A stretch of DNA of 64,000 nucleotides from positions 7,794,727 to 7,858,726 of the forward strand of contig CM073327.1 in the NCBI GenBank assembly GCA_037043015.1, given 5' to 3'. Both the position numbers and the translations under genes were made by a program. This stretch comes from Bryum argenteum. Its lineage: Eukaryota > Streptophyta > Bryopsida > Bryales > Bryaceae. The stretch's first letter is position 1, and each line of letters begins with the position of its first letter. Below are positions 44,441 to 57,009 of this stretch, in pieces. The notes below the pieces were generated by a model, which was not told the origin of the DNA, did not search any database, and saw only the letters and a program-made list of their open reading frames with translations.

Positions 44441-45774
44441 GCAAGTAACAATGTATGAATCATTTGATCAAAATTGAGTTTCTAGAACTAGAGAAGTTTG
44501 TTGATCTAAAAGTTAATCACTTGTTAAAAATTAGGAAATCACCTTGCCTGCAACTCAAGCAATAATTCAGTGACCTAACTAATTGCCCCGTGAAGGAATT
44601 TCAGAGCAATAAGTGAGTGTTTTCTAAACTTCAGATTTGCTTCAAGGCCTAGTTGGATGGTTTAAATTCTTGCAGGGGTCCCTTGCTGGAGTGTCTTCGT
44701 AGCCTAGGAGCTAGGCAGGAGTAGCTTCATAATCTTATCTTGGTAGTAGAAAATTTCAAAAAATATCGCAAGGCCCACTGATGCTCTGGTTCCCAGTGTA
44801 TTAACATGCAATTGATTAATACATTACTTTTTTCAAAAAAAAAAAGAAAAAAAAGAAAAAAAAAAGAAAGAAAAAGAAAAAAAACTTTAGATTTGCATAT
44901 CATTGATGACTATCAATGTAACAGAAGGTATGCAATGCATGCCATATTAAATAACCCTTGTGGGGTTGGGGTGAATAAAATGCCCATTCGACCTACCCTT
45001 GATGATATGCTCATGCATGCCAACCAGTATATTGCCTCTTTGACACCTTGTGTAGCTTCCAAATAGGTTGTTGTCATTGAAGTGATAGAACTCACATCAT
45101 ACTTGTTGTGTACACCATGGGTTACTTAGTACAGCCATTGGTGTAAAATGCCACTATACCTACTATAGCTAGTACCGCTCAACAACAAAATTTAAGTACT
45201 ACATGTTAGCATTGTAGCCGATGAGCTACAAGGAGCCAAATGTTGTGCTCATCGAGAGCCAATGTTGCATTGCTCTTGAGCAAGATTCGAACTCTCCTTT
45301 CTTGAATATCGATTGACCAAGGAGCTAAGGTGTGTATTGTGTATTGTTGCATGAACATGTGCCAGTTAGCGGTAAGAAGATTAACAAATTGAGACCTTCA
45401 GTTTGCTTGCAGTGATGAACGGAGGAGGATCACTATATATAACTATTTACTTGTTGCCGCTATACATACAAGTATACCAGGGCCACTATTCACCTGTTGT
45501 TGGTGTGTGACTATCCGTAGGAGTATACCATCAACAAAGTCCAGTGTACAGTGTACAGCTAGTGTATACTGAGAGTCGTTTTCTTCGAATTTTTGTCTCT
45601 TCCTTTTGTCCTCCCTTCTCTCCTCTTCTTTCTTTTCCTCTCTTTGTCTTCACTCTTGTGTGGCTTTGCTAGACATGGCGGAAACCCTAGGCTCTTGTAC
45701 TTTCTCCGTGTGGAAAAGACTACCCTATATTTGTGTCAATAACAAATTAAAGGCAGTACGATTTCTTGATTGAT
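44441..45774. other. No gene recognised; tRNA-like Pol III boxes and leader-like tract
   Basis: An A/G-only tract lies at 44837-44884. On the minus strand TAGCTCCTTGG (about 45316-45326) and GAGTTCGAATCT (about 45285-45296) look like tRNA A and B boxes ~30 bp apart, but no acceptor stem pairs, so this is a tRNA pseudogene or SINE head at best. At 45435-45670 a TATATATAAC site is followed by a CT-rich stretch and ATGGCGGAAACC (45675), giving only a 33-codon frame; it could be an old promoter or LTR. Confidence 0.35.
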
Positions 45775-46874
45775 TGTACAATACCCTCCAGATGATTTAC
45801 GAATTCAGCAGTAAGGGACTGTTTTCTATCACCTTTGAACATTGCCTCTGCACTCAAAAATGATTCGATTTCAAAACCGTAAAGTGCGTCGCAAGCGTAA
45901 TGAAGATTGCTAGATCTTCAATACAATTATACACATTCATCAATGAAAGGATTATAAATTATTACAAGTACTTCACACTATGCACAAACAAGTGTTGTCA
46001 TTCTTTGCTTCAATTTGAATGTTCATTCTAGCCTGCAAATTTGAAATGAGCTTGAAAATTTGTTCTTTAGATACTATAACTCATTCTTGATGCAAGATTT
46101 GTATCACTTTCACTTCATACTACAATCTGGAGCGAGTTTTAAATAGTCTTGATATTTGAAGAATTTCTATTGAAGCTTGTAAAAGACCTCTCCGCACCTT
46201 TACAATGCCGCACTAGAAAGTGAAGTGTGGTACATGACAAAATTGAGTAATACCTCTCATGCATTAATTACTAAGATCAAATATGATTACTATTCTTGCT
46301 GATTCTAAGGGATGACTTATCAATCTGCTATGAATGCTATGCAATATCTTTTCAAAAATTGCTCCACACAACAACACAAGGGAAAGAGATACAAAACATG
46401 CATCACAAATTTTCTTTAGTATCTAAGGAACAAAGTTTCAAGCTCATTTCAAATTTGTGAGCTAGAATGAACATTCAAATTGAAGCAAAGAATGGTATGG
46501 TGAAACCACCTATTGTCGTGCACTTAAGGAAAATTGAGGGATCTATATACTTGGAGTGAGAAATGAGTGGGTTACTATTTTTTAGGTATAAAGAATAGGA
46601 AAAGACGAGCTAATTCTATTTATGTGCTTTTTTAAAAGCACACACATAATTAGGTACAAATTTTACAAGGAGAAGCCTAAAGGCGGGCACCCTAAATATG
46701 TAAGCATAAGGTACATGCAAGGGAGGTGAGATCTTTATAAAGGCAAGAATCTTGGGTGCCCGCCTTTAGGTAGGTGCCCGCCTTTAGGTGGTTTCACCAT
46801 AACACTTGTTTGTGCAGAGTGTGTGAAGTGTTTGTAATCCTTTATATTCCTTTCATCTGGAGGGTATTGTACTG
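45775..46874. repeat. Fold-back F1
   Basis: TGTACAATACCCTCCAGATG (45775-45794) is inverted at 46854-46873, and the 45945-46080 region is inverted at 46424-46496 plus 46802-46860. The right arm is split by a nested 305-bp MITE (46497-46801), and the left arm has ~145 extra bases related to the F2 arm. No coding capacity. It shares its outer boundary with F2. Confidence 0.7.
46497..46801. mobile_element. Nested MITE with 17-bp TIR
   Basis: TATGGTGAAACCACCTA (46497-46513) is exactly inverted at 46785-46801. The opposite arm of F1 (near 46000-46012) is uninterrupted (TTGTCATTCTTTGC), which confirms insertion. Inside, CTAAAGGCGGGCACC and its inverse GGTGCCCGCCTTTAG (twice) give a secondary stem. 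The TSD is unclear. Confidence 0.75.
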
Positions 46875-47823
46875 TACAGTGGGATACACTTTGCTTACGA
46901 ATTCCTCATGAGTGAGAGTATTTGTGAAAAGTTTGAAAATTGATTGTGAGCTCAAAAATGATCAGAATTGAAATTCGTAAAGTGGGTTGGAATCACATTA
47001 GAGTGTACTACAATACTATGATAAAATATCAATTCTTCTTTGTAATGCAATTTATCATATTACGATTACTTTATACACCATCTACCGTTGACTGCTTCTA
47101 CTTTTTGTTTTTTGTTTGATATACATTTCAATGGCAAAGTTGAAATTAGCTTTGGAAGTTGTTCTTAAGGTACTTAGGCACATACTTAAATATTAAAAAG
47201 AATATCCTCTCTTGACTTTTTTTTGGTGATGAAGTGGTTTTTTATGAGTCTCTAATTAAAACTCAAAATGGAAATTGAATCTTCCATTGAACTCGGCAAG
47301 AGTAATATAAGAATGTAAGCTAGGCATGAGAGTTATTATTCTAATAGCCTCTAACCAACCTCCAAGGATATTTGTTGGTCTTTCAAAAACATATGTAACT
47401 GAGTAAAGGCTTTCACATGTTTTGGGTAAAGTTTACTGGTTAGTAGGACCTACTAAGAAATTTCTCCAAGTGAACATCAAATAAGAGGTATATCAATGAT
47501 ACCACAAATATGTGCCTAAGTACCTCAAGAACAACTTCTGAAGCTAATTTCAAACTTGCAATTAAATTGTATATTTTAATAAAACAAAAAGTAGGAGTAG
47601 TCTATGGTAGATGATGTATGAAGTAATTGTAATATGGTAAATGATATTACAAGGACGAATTGATATTTTATCATAATATTTTAGTACACTCTGATGTGAT
47701 TTCAACCCACTTTATGGATTTCAATTCCGATCTTTTTTGAGCTCACAATGAATTGACAAACTATTCACAAATACTCCCTCTGGGGAGGAATTGTAAGCAA
47801 ACTGTACCCCACTGTACAGTACC
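46863..47823. repeat. Fold-back F2
   Basis: The left arm 46863-47190 is inverted, with moderate divergence, at 47507-47823 around a ~316-bp loop. Terminal motif GGTATTGTACTGTACAGTGGG versus CCCACTGTACAGTACC. The inner arm end GTACTTAGGCACATA pairs with TATGTGCCTAAGTAC. No gene. Confidence 0.75.
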
Positions 47824-48786
47824 CACCAACAAGTTTACGTTCAGAGCAAGAAGAGATAATAACCTTCAACTTTCAAATGACCACCATTTTTGTAAAATCT
47901 ATCCAGATTGCAAATCATGAAGTATGAAAGAAGGTACTGCATTTTTCTTTACCAATACATGAAAAACTTCCAAAAAATGTGTAGATTCATTTGAAAACTT
48001 TAGTATCTTCTAACTTACTTTCTAAAAACTACCTTTAGCTCTTATGAAGACCATTACATGGAGAGGTTTGTTAAGGAAGAGAGTACTAATATCTCTTTAG
48101 AAACCTCTTTTGATGCCCTTTACATATATGTGGCTCACAGTTACAAATATTGAGTTGAGTTGATGTAAGAAACCTTGATGTTGTCTCTTATTGAAAAAGT
48201 TACATACACATTTTGAAGTGCAATGATTGCTCATGGATTTTTTTAACACATGGAGCTTGGATTAGCATGAAAGAGATAGTTTTGATAATATTTGTTACGA
48301 TTTGAAGACTTTGGTGGTAGTTTGATGGAATTTGGATATTCTAGGTTCTGTGGATATGATCATTTGAAGTTGCTCTTGTTTATCTTGACATTTACTTAGA
48401 GTACAAAAGTCCAATCTTGAGCTTCTTTGGGGGGTACAATTCAAGTTCTTTCTAAGAAGCAATTGCATATGTAGATAGTGTATCGAAAAAGCTTTCTTTT
48501 GAGATGGTGGAAGTTTACCATTGTGTCATGCCTCACCAAAAGTAGCTTGTTATAAGAGCTACGGGAATATAATAGATAATATGTTAAAAAGTCATATATT
48601 AAAATAGAATTTCTAATATTTATTGAAATTTCTTGTAATGATGGTATAAAATACTACATTATCCCTACAGTACAATTTGTAGTTGGCAATTTGGATCATT
48701 TTTGTGAACGTGGTAATTGTTTGAAGATTGCAACATGTTCTCTTGTCTCAATTCTGAACGTAAACTTGTTGGTGGGTACTGTACAG
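47812..48786. repeat. Fold-back F3
   Basis: A perfect 33-bp inverted pair, 47812-47844 and 48754-48786 (outer end CTGTACAGTACCCACC), with weaker pairing for ~50 more bases inward. It overlaps the right end of F2. The interior is AT-rich, with no supportable gene; a 106-codon frame at 48691-49011 overlaps the right arm and is probably chance. Confidence 0.7.
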
Positions 48787-49681
48787 CTTGAAGTGGCGTC
48801 CACTTCCAAAATTCTTATCATTCTCAAGATACGTCCAAAAACTATGATTGCAATTGATCCAATCCCTTACATACCTCACACATTTTCCAAAATTGATTTA
48901 GTTGGTCACTCCCCAGTGAGCCTGGCGGAAACTTGTGCTGTTGAAGCATATGGGAGTACTCTCCTGAAGAATGCGGGCAATCTAAGGGCAATTAGAATGA
49001 AAGGACAATAACTAATAGGAATCATGCACACACCAAAAAGCAATATAAGAGTGGTGATGAAGCAACCATCTAGTGCCAAGGGAGGAGCACCACAATATTG
49101 TGATCTATATCACATATACTAGAACAATCAATAATGGTGCTAGTAATGGAGCTCTAGTAATCTAGACTTAGAGGTACATAGTAGCCCATGGAACAGGACC
49201 ATGAACTCTAGAATGCAAATATTAAATAGTGTCACTGTAGGGTACCATTTCAGAAACACCTATATTTTCAACTTCAGAAAATCATATCTCATTGTGGAAG
49301 AGTCCAAAAACGATGATTCCACTTGCTTTCTACTAATTTTGTCCATGCGGAAAACTTGCTTGCATTGGTAATCCTTGTGGATTTCTTATGTTGAAAATTG
49401 CGCCGTTATTGACCACGTTACTATATATGTGTGATGCCCAAATGGACACTCATTGTTACCTTGTGTGAAGACAAATCTAATGCACGTATGAGCATGCCCA
49501 GACCCGCACTCCAAACCGCATTGGGGTACGTCACAAGCTTGCAGGCGCCGCTCGGACGGGTGTGGATACCCCACCCCACGCCGGAAGGCAATGCACATAA
49601 AAAGGCCGCACATGAATCACACTTTCTAACAAGCCGGTTATAATATAAATTATTTTCTGCAAATAAAATTGTTGCCATTTG
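48787..49681. repeat. R1-derived repeat DNA
   Basis: Contains the R1 block near 49225-49325 (GGGTACCATTTCAGAAACACC). 49490-49600 is a GC-richer patch (CCCAGACCCGCACTCC, GGACGGGTGTGG). No gene is seen. Confidence 0.45.
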
Positions 49682-49684
49682 TCA

Positions 49685-50089
49685 GAGCATCCCCATTAGC
49701 TGGGCGAACGGCCCTCGCCAACGGTAATTGGCGGGCCCGCACTGATACAATACCCCAATTGGCCGCGCCACCCCTCCCTCCACCTTTCCGCGGCACTCTA
49801 TTGCAGCCCCGCTCACGCCAGGTTTTCTCTGGTTGCAGGGAGACATTTTCCACACTCTATTGCGTAGTCAACGCCAAATCCGATCACAAATGCAAGGCCC
49901 CACCCTCCCTAGCTACGAGGCCATGCTGATTGGCCCGACCCCACCACGTCACCACATCAAGGTTGTTTGGGGGGCTCTGTAGCGAGCTTCCATTGCAACC
50001 AAAACCCTCCATTTGGTCGCACGCTCACGTACATCCCTCGCCATTATCCGTTAGGGCATCTCAATGGCGCGGAACTATTGGGGATGCTC
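49685..50089. mobile_element. GAGCATC-type TIR element, copy 2 (TSD TCA)
   Basis: 405 bp with ends GAGCATCCCCATTA and, imperfectly, AACTATTGGGGATGCTC, flanked by TCA (49682-49684, 50090-50092). GC-rich interior. Related in ends and target to 42291-42741; the interiors differ. Inserted in R1 sequence. Confidence 0.7.
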
Positions 50090-50092
50090 TCA

Positions 50093-50740
50093 CTCTCCCA
50101 TTGATTAATCGGGACACTAAAATGTGAGTGAAGACACAACATAACTTTGATTTATGGTGTGCTAAAATTTAGGAGATCTTAACCCTCTTGACCGGGTTAC
50201 AGGGATATTGTGTTAGTTGGGGTTCTCCACACTTTGAACAAAGCTCCACTCTCCGGCCCACAATGCGGGCTGGACATACTCCAAGGCCCCTCCCCACCTA
50301 GCCTTTGTTGAGAACATACATTAAAACTTAACAACTTCACAAAATTGGGGAAATCCCCTTCTTCTAAAGAAAGGTGTCACCAACGAGGCTTAGAAAAGTG
50401 GCATGAATAGTAGCCTCAAGTCCATAATGGCTCCTCAAAGTCCTCAAAATTAGAGAATCTTTCCGATTGTAGTGCTTTCTTAACAATTGCCTACTAATAC
50501 TTAACTATTTTTTGTCTTCCCAAATATCATTTAATATTTTTTTGTTCTCAATTCTTTGAAGTTTGCCATTTAGACATCCATGTAGGAGTGATAATTACTA
50601 AAGAATGAAGGTGAGGACACACACTCTTTTAAAATGATAAGACCATCTTGTAAGACCAAGTGGGAGCATACCTTTTTATGGATGTGTCCTTTGCTTTCCA
50701 ACACTTCCATCCTAGTACCAAAGGAGCTTCTATTGGAGCT
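50093..50740. other. No gene recognised
   Basis: R1-like and unassigned AT-rich DNA. A short G+C-richer segment lies at 50190-50310. The GTGTCCTTTGCTTTCCAACACTTCC phrase near 50685 matches R1 near 1095. Confidence 0.4.
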
Positions 50741-50746
50741 TGCTAC

Positions 50747-51028
50747 GGTTAGACTACCTAAAAGCGCCAGGGGACCCAAGAGCGCTCTGTACCTCATTTG
50801 TAGATTGTGAAAATACAGAAGTACCTCATTTGTATATAACGCATTTGGGTCAAATCTTACTTAGCACTTTGGAATTTTGTATAAATTTCACAAATGTGAA
50901 TTACGTGTTGCAAATTTTTGCATTCCTTTCGAAAACCTATTTCGAATGTAGTCATAATTTTATTTTGAATTTACTAGTGCTAAAAATAGGTCAGATCTCT
51001 TAAGTTGGTGCTTTTAGGACACTCAACC
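50747..51028 (+). mobile_element. 282-bp TIR element (family D, copy 1) with a retained open frame
   Basis: Ends GGTTAGACTACCTAAAAGCGCC and, inverted, GGTTGAGTGTCCTAAAAGCACC, an imperfect ~22-bp TIR. A second copy of the same length lies inverted at 58689-58970, roughly 90% identical by eye. In both copies one frame is open across almost the whole element (here 50740-51003, LDYLKAPGDPRALCTSFVDC at its start), ending at the same TAA. It is more likely a MITE than a gene, though the shared open frame is notable. Confidence 0.65.
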
Positions 51029-51257
51029 TTACAGCAGATGAAGGCTATTGTTCACCTAATTATCTGAACTTCAAAGAAATGATAAATACAAAAATAAATA
51101 AGAGTCTTTTACCCTTTAAGGCAGAGAATGTTAATCAGCATTTAAGGAACAAATTCTGCAATGCATAATTATAAATAATTTAACCAAATATCTAATTTGC
51201 CTCAACAAAGAGCACCATGTACTTTTACATTTATTTGTAAAACCGGGCATCATGCAT

Positions 51258-51640
51258 GGGGATAAGGTGGCCTGCTCAATAATGGTACAAAAATTTGAGC
51301 ATGGCAAATTTGTAGTGAAGTTAGGGTCTTTTCACACATAGAGGTATAGTTCCTGGTGATGATAGGAGTGATTTAAGTGAATATATGGACTACATTCATT
51401 GCTGGCACTTTTGCTACCACTACATAAATTACTTTGTGCATGGGTTAAGGTACCCTGTCCGATAATGGTACAAAAATTTGAGCATGGCAAACTTGTAATG
51501 AAGTTAGGGTCTGTTCACACATAGAGGTATAATAACTGGTGACGATGGGATTGATAGGAATATTTCAAGTGAATATATGGACTACATTCATTGCTGGCAC
51601 TTTTGCTACCACTACATATTTTAAACTGTGTTTCAGCAGT
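51258..51640. repeat. ~190-bp tandem duplication within R1
   Basis: Two units, 51258-51440 and 51441-51640, each with AATGGTACAAAAATTTGAGC, TTCACACATAGAGGTATA and TGGACTACATTCATTGCTGG. Related R1 sequence near 13960-14110 has one unit. Confidence 0.8.
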
Positions 51641-51854
51641 GCAAGCATTTTGTGTGTAAGGACAAAGTAACTAGAAGATTGGACCCACTAGAATCATCCC
51701 TTTGATTTTGACACCATGTTGCATCATCCCAAGCCCCCACCCATTTTTGAGCACCCCCATGCCTTACGAACCTTTTTTTGACGGAGCACACCAGCCAATA
51801 TGAGGTTCATTCACAAGCTAGGTGTCTTCATTTGATTAACTCGTTATTGTTTGG

Positions 51855-52165
51855 AAGTAGGTGTGAGGAGGTCGTGGGTTCCATTCCGCATGACCACGTG
51901 ATGCTCACCATCATAGTCCACCCAACTATGGTGAGCAGTCCTTGGACCTTGTTGCAAGGGTACCTCAAAGCCCTTCGGGTAGATACTATGTCAAGTATCT
52001 TCAAGGCACTAGTAACTAGCTAGAGACTAGCGTAGTTATAGTGTCCACCTTCGAAAGGAGGAAGTAGTATTGTTCCAATTTCCCCTTGTCCACTGGGCAT
52101 TCGGTTAATTAGCATTACGCTTCATTCACGCCGGCCCCTTAAAAAGGATCCGGAGTTTCTATATA
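51855..52165 (+). mobile_element. tRNA-derived SINE, 5'-truncated copy
   Basis: Shares the body of the SINE at 26972-27335 from GAGGAGGTCGTGGGTTCCATTCC (B box 51877-51887) to CACGCCGGCCCCTTA and GGAGTTTCTATA, with about 85% identity by eye. The A box region is missing or replaced. The tail is (TA)n, 52155-52167, rather than (TATC)n. Confidence 0.75.
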
Positions 52166-52169
52166 TATA

Positions 52170-53390
52170 TAGGAAGCAAATGAACATGTGATGGAGATTA
52201 GGAAGGAAAATGTATGGTTTCATGCCGATTGTAAACATTTACTTTGTATCTACTTTGGATATTATCGAGACATAATTAATTAACTAGATAACAATGATTC
52301 AATATGAAATATATTTCTATTACATTTGCTAGTGTGAGAATAAAGTTAAATCTCATTTTATTTTTTTGGAGAACTCCGAAAATCCCTTGAATGCACGGAA
52401 ATAGGTTGGCTGATCTCAAAGTTTGTTATAATGATCTTATGGAGTTGAACTTGTGCATGTTTCTAAGATGGTGTAGTCTAAAATGTTCATGTTGAGTACA
52501 TTTAAAATTACCTTTGGAAGCTATTATATACCCTTTTGCAAAATAAGGCCAAAATCAACTTTGCAATTTATTTTTTTAAATACGCCTTGTAATGTAGGAA
52601 ACACCCAATAAAATCAGGAAAAAATACTAGTTTTAACCCCTTCAATTAAGCTCCTTGAAATCGCATAAAGCCATTTCTGCTTTCTTGGATCTCTAGGAGC
52701 TAAGAAGCCACCCCCTTAGGGAGTCCTACCGCCCACCACCAGCACACAACAACCCTTGACTCTTAAATGCTTGGAAGGTCTTCTTAATCTAAAAACATCA
52801 CTCCATTTGGAGTATTATTAACCCATAAAATTCCTAGTGTCTTTGAGAGCTTGAAATCTCAAAACTGCAATTTTCAACTTTTATGGACTCCCAGGGTATG
52901 TAACAACAACAACAACAACAACAACAAAAAAAATTAAAAAAAGATTTAAAAAAATAAAAAAAAAATAAAAAAATGGACTTCCAACCATAAGGTCTTGCAC
53001 CTTACCCTATTTTTAGATATTCTTCCACAAATTGGTAGTGGATGCTTATCATTTGTGAGACCGTAACGTTCAAAGTTGCAACAAAAGTTTTTTTTGGGCA
53101 TTGCACAAGATGTGTGTTTTCAATGATGCAAAGGTTAAGTTGATGATTGTTACTCCAAATATTTTGCTCATATTTTTCTCCATGTAAGTAACTAAGTTGA
53201 GTTTGGGCATGCAAAAACTTAGGGTTCCCTCATATTCGTAAAGCGAAATCTAAATTTTTTTTCTACAGGAGGTCAAATTTTGCTACCTGATGTGCAAAAT
53301 CGGCAAACTAAATATTGTGGAATGATAATTATGAGTTAGACAAGAAGTGAAAGGTGGTTAGTTCTCATTATGAATTTGTAATTTTCAAGC

Positions 53391-53432
<42 letters not shown>

Positions 53433-55313
53433 AAAATTTCTAAAATCTCAATTTGTTTGAAATGATTATTTCAAAAATTACTAAAAGCTATGAGGTTTTT
53501 TATTGTAATTTTGGATGTTGCCTTTTTGGAATTGGTAAACTTTTTGACTTGGATTATTTTGGCAGTTAAGTATCCATTTGGTTATGAATATATCTCATTA
53601 AATTATTATTTTTAAAAAAGAAAAAAAAAGAAAAAAAACTACATTAAAAGTGTCCCATCTTGGATCGCATTCCAAGAATTGCCCTAGAAGATTCCAAAAA
53701 TTGAAATTTGACTTTGCAATTTGTTGCACACACATTTAGTGTAGGGATTACCCAATAAAGATCTTAGTAAAATATATTAATTTTAATCCAAAAATCTAAG
53801 CTACCATAAATAGCAAAAGACCGTTCCAGTCTTGATTCTTGAAGGCTAGTTAATGGTTAGTAAAATTGAAAGGGACATGTTTAGATCTCAATTATACAAT
53901 CTTGTGATAGACTAAAGTTGGTCACGTGGATAAAATTTGGAGTCAAACAACCATGGATGAAATGATAATGTGTTTGTACTAAAAAAGACAAAAAAATCTG
54001 AAATTCCATCCTATTTACTTTGAAGTGGAAATCTTATGGAGCCAAAAAAATTCTTCAACTAATAAGTAAAGTTCCAACTACAAAGTTGTTGGAATTCATT
54101 TGAGATTAGTCAGATTACTCTTGAAAAAGAGGAATTTGAGATAGATTTAATGTGATTCATTGGCTTGCAATGACAAAACATGCCTATGTTTTAAAGCCCT
54201 AAAATAGAAGATGCATGCACTAAAATAAACGCCATCAATTCATAGCACCTTGAATGGTTATACAATTTTTATTATACAAACTAGACTTCATTTGGGATTT
54301 CATCCAAATGATTTCGTCAAAAGAGACATTGGATACAGAAGTTGTGGTTCTTCAAAGATTCAACTTATCATCCAAAATATTGTCTTTCTACATTCTGGGC
54401 GTTTGAGGGTTTACATGTCGTAACGACCTCCATCTTAGAGCGAACGCCTCAAAATGTATGCCCACAGTTGCCGGCGTGATTGGTCAATTGATATGCCAAG
54501 TGAGTCCCCCACGGCTCGGACTCACGACATGCTCGTGCCCCTCGCTTGTCGGGCTCCCACCGTCGAGTTCCTTCGCTAAAGACTTCCCCACCTACCTTTT
54601 CCCAGCCAATAATGGTTCATTCAACATCCAAAACTGAACATTCATGACCCAATATGGTTGTTCGACGCAATTGCACAATGGTGGAACCATAGCTAAATAA
54701 TTCGACTATTTCTAGGGTTTGACCATGGGGCCATTCAGTAAATGAGTGCTACCAACGTTTCTCGGAGCCCCCAGTGGGAGGCCCTAACATGCCGACCAAT
54801 AAGCATCAATCACATGATAAAAACGCTAGAGGACGCTCGCACGACTCAGTAGGTGCCAGGGCCGGGGTCATATTCTTTGGAGCCCGCAAGCAGTTTGGAG
54901 CTCCGCTACAGCACTGCTCAGCCTCCGGTCACTCAATATTTCGTGATTTACAGGCTTGAGGACCACGGGTGCGGATGCTCCAAGAGTGGTGATGAAGGAA
55001 CCATTTAGTGTCAAGATACGCGGTATATGCGCACGACATTACCCTGATTTCGATCGCATCTATGAGTGATGCCAAAATGGATGCTTACTGTTACCTTACG
55101 CGACGACAAAATCTAGTGAAGCTATGGGAATGTGTCCTTCACTTTCAGGAATTTCAGTTCAGTACCAAAGGAGCGTGTAATACCTTCTCTCTTGAAGCCC
55201 TTTTCGGCTTCTAATTCCTTGAATCAAGCTTGCTGTTGTTTACCTGCACGGCAATGAAAACTGGTGTCACAAGGCCATGTTCAGACCTCGTCCATATATT
55301 CTTTTGGTTTTCT
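52170..55313. other. Gene-free DNA with simple repeats and old family-B pieces
   Basis: An (AAC)n run lies at ~52905-52927 followed by A-rich sequence, and a ~39-base poly(T) run at 53392-53431. Family-B-like internal phrases recur (GGTAAACTTTTTGACTTGG near 53539; CCATCTTGGATCGCATTCCAAG near 53656) inside a degraded copy spanning ~52820-53850. 54410-54960 is GC-richer with no exon recognised. R1 resumes near 55000. Confidence 0.4.
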
Positions 55314-55317
55314 TTAA

Positions 55318-55568
55318 TCCCTAAAGATCCAAGAAAGCCGAAATGGGGGTGCTCGCAAGTGAAAAATCAGTCAACTTTGACCATCATAATCTCACAAATG
55401 AAAAAGAATCAACGGTTCAAATTTCACTTGCTCGTGAAAACGTAAGATAACTTCAATATCCTCCGGTTGGATTCTCTATGTGATACTTAGATTGAGTTTT
55501 TTTTGGCTTGAAGTGAACAAAGGTCATTTTTCTAATTCAGGTAACTTTGCATCAAGGATCTTTTGGGG
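55318..55568. mobile_element. TTAA element family B, copy B3
   Basis: 251 bp flanked by TTAA (55314-55317, 55569-55572), ends TCCCTAAAGATCC and GGATCTTTTGGGG. Related to B1 and B2 through AACTTTGACCATCATAATCTCA and GCTTGAAGTGAAC. The subterminal hairpin is decayed (AAAGCC-GAAAT-GG). Confidence 0.7.
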
Positions 55569-55917
55569 TTAAATTTAAAAGACTGAATAGATTTCCAAAG
55601 GTAAGACTATTCTTCTACTCGTAAGAATAAAAATGTTCCACAGCATCCTCGAAACAAAAATTTTGCAATGCATGTTGTCAAGTCCACTTATTCCGCACGA
55701 TAAATTTACCAGATAATAAATTCGGCTCATGTGCTAGATACCGCATAAAAATTGATACAGTTATGGTAAACCTGGACGAGGGCCCAGATATGGTGATGTA
55801 TGTGAATAATAGCACAAATTTCAGCATGGCAAATTTGTATTAAAATCAGGGGGTCTATTTTGTCCTCAATGGCATAAGTAATAGTAATGAATGTAGTCCA
55901 TGTGTTCACCTAGATTC

Positions 55918-56500
55918 ATCACTACCACCACAACAACACTATTGATAATTCTATGGGCAATAGGACTTTTTGCACGATAAGTAATTTGTGTGTATTGACG
56001 AAGTAAATAGAAGAATAAGACGTACAAGAATCATTTCCTTTGAACCCTTCTATAGTCGGCGTGCCTATCCTCGCACACCTACTTATTCCTAAGCACCGTC
56101 CATGTACCTTTATTGGACGGAGAACACCACCACCCAAATGGAATTTGTTCATAGTTTGGTTGTTGTATTTCACTACCACCACAATAACGACAATGACAAT
56201 TCTATACGCAATAGGACTTTTCACACTATAAGTAATTTGTGTGTATTGACAAAGTAAATAGAAGATAAGACGTAGAAGAATCATCTCCTTTGAACCCTTC
56301 TATAGTTGACGTGCCTATTCACGTGCACCCACTTCTTTCTCAACACCGCCCATGTACCTTTATTTGACGGAGTACACCACCGCCCAAAATGGAATTTGTT
56401 CATAGTTTGTCACTTATATGCAAGTGTCTTTACTTAGTTGAGTTGTTCCTATCCCAAATAGAATTTGTTCATAGTTTGTTACTTATATACAAGTGTGTTT
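55918..56500. repeat. ~250-bp tandem duplication
   Basis: Units ~55918-56158 and ~56169-56404 share CACTACCACCACAA, GTAATTTGTGTGTATTGAC, GACGTAGAAGAATCAT and AAATGGAATTTGTTCATAGTTTG. A third partial unit ends near 56490. Part of an R1 copy (compare 14100-14280). No gene. Confidence 0.75.
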
Positions 56501-57009
56501 ATCCACATATAGGTCAGCACTTGATAAAGAGTAGTGAAGAATATGTGTGGTTTCATGCTCATCGTGTATCCTATTGTGGGCATATACTTGTACTCTACTC
56601 TAGACATTTCTAATAGATGAAATATCAACAAAGAAATAATAATTCTACATCTTTCAAAAATTATATTTGTTAATGTGAGGAAAATTGTATAGTTCCACTT
56701 TTGTAGAGACTTAAGAGAATCCCTTGACCTCCAAAGTCCAATTGAAGCCACATTTTGGCCACTTGGGGTTCGGTCAACATTTGCTTTACTATACTGAGGT
56801 TGAAACATTTTGCAAGTCATAGAGTTTTTCCATACTTATGAAATAATCATTCAGTAGTACTTCATATACTTTAGGAGATATACGAAGTTAAAGTTTGAAA
56901 GCACACTTATAGTGCATGTTGAACTTGTCCTAAACTGTAGTATATACTCATTTATTCATTTATTCACCAAATCAATTAAATCACCAAAACTATAAAATTT
57001 AGGTTTTAA

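Noticed and set aside
45285-45345. tRNA gene on the minus strand
   Set aside because: A and B boxes are plausible, but acceptor and anticodon stems do not pair; at most a SINE head or pseudogene.
48691-49011. 106-codon plus-strand frame
   Set aside because: Overlaps the right arm of fold-back F3 and runs into R1 repeat sequence; probably chance.
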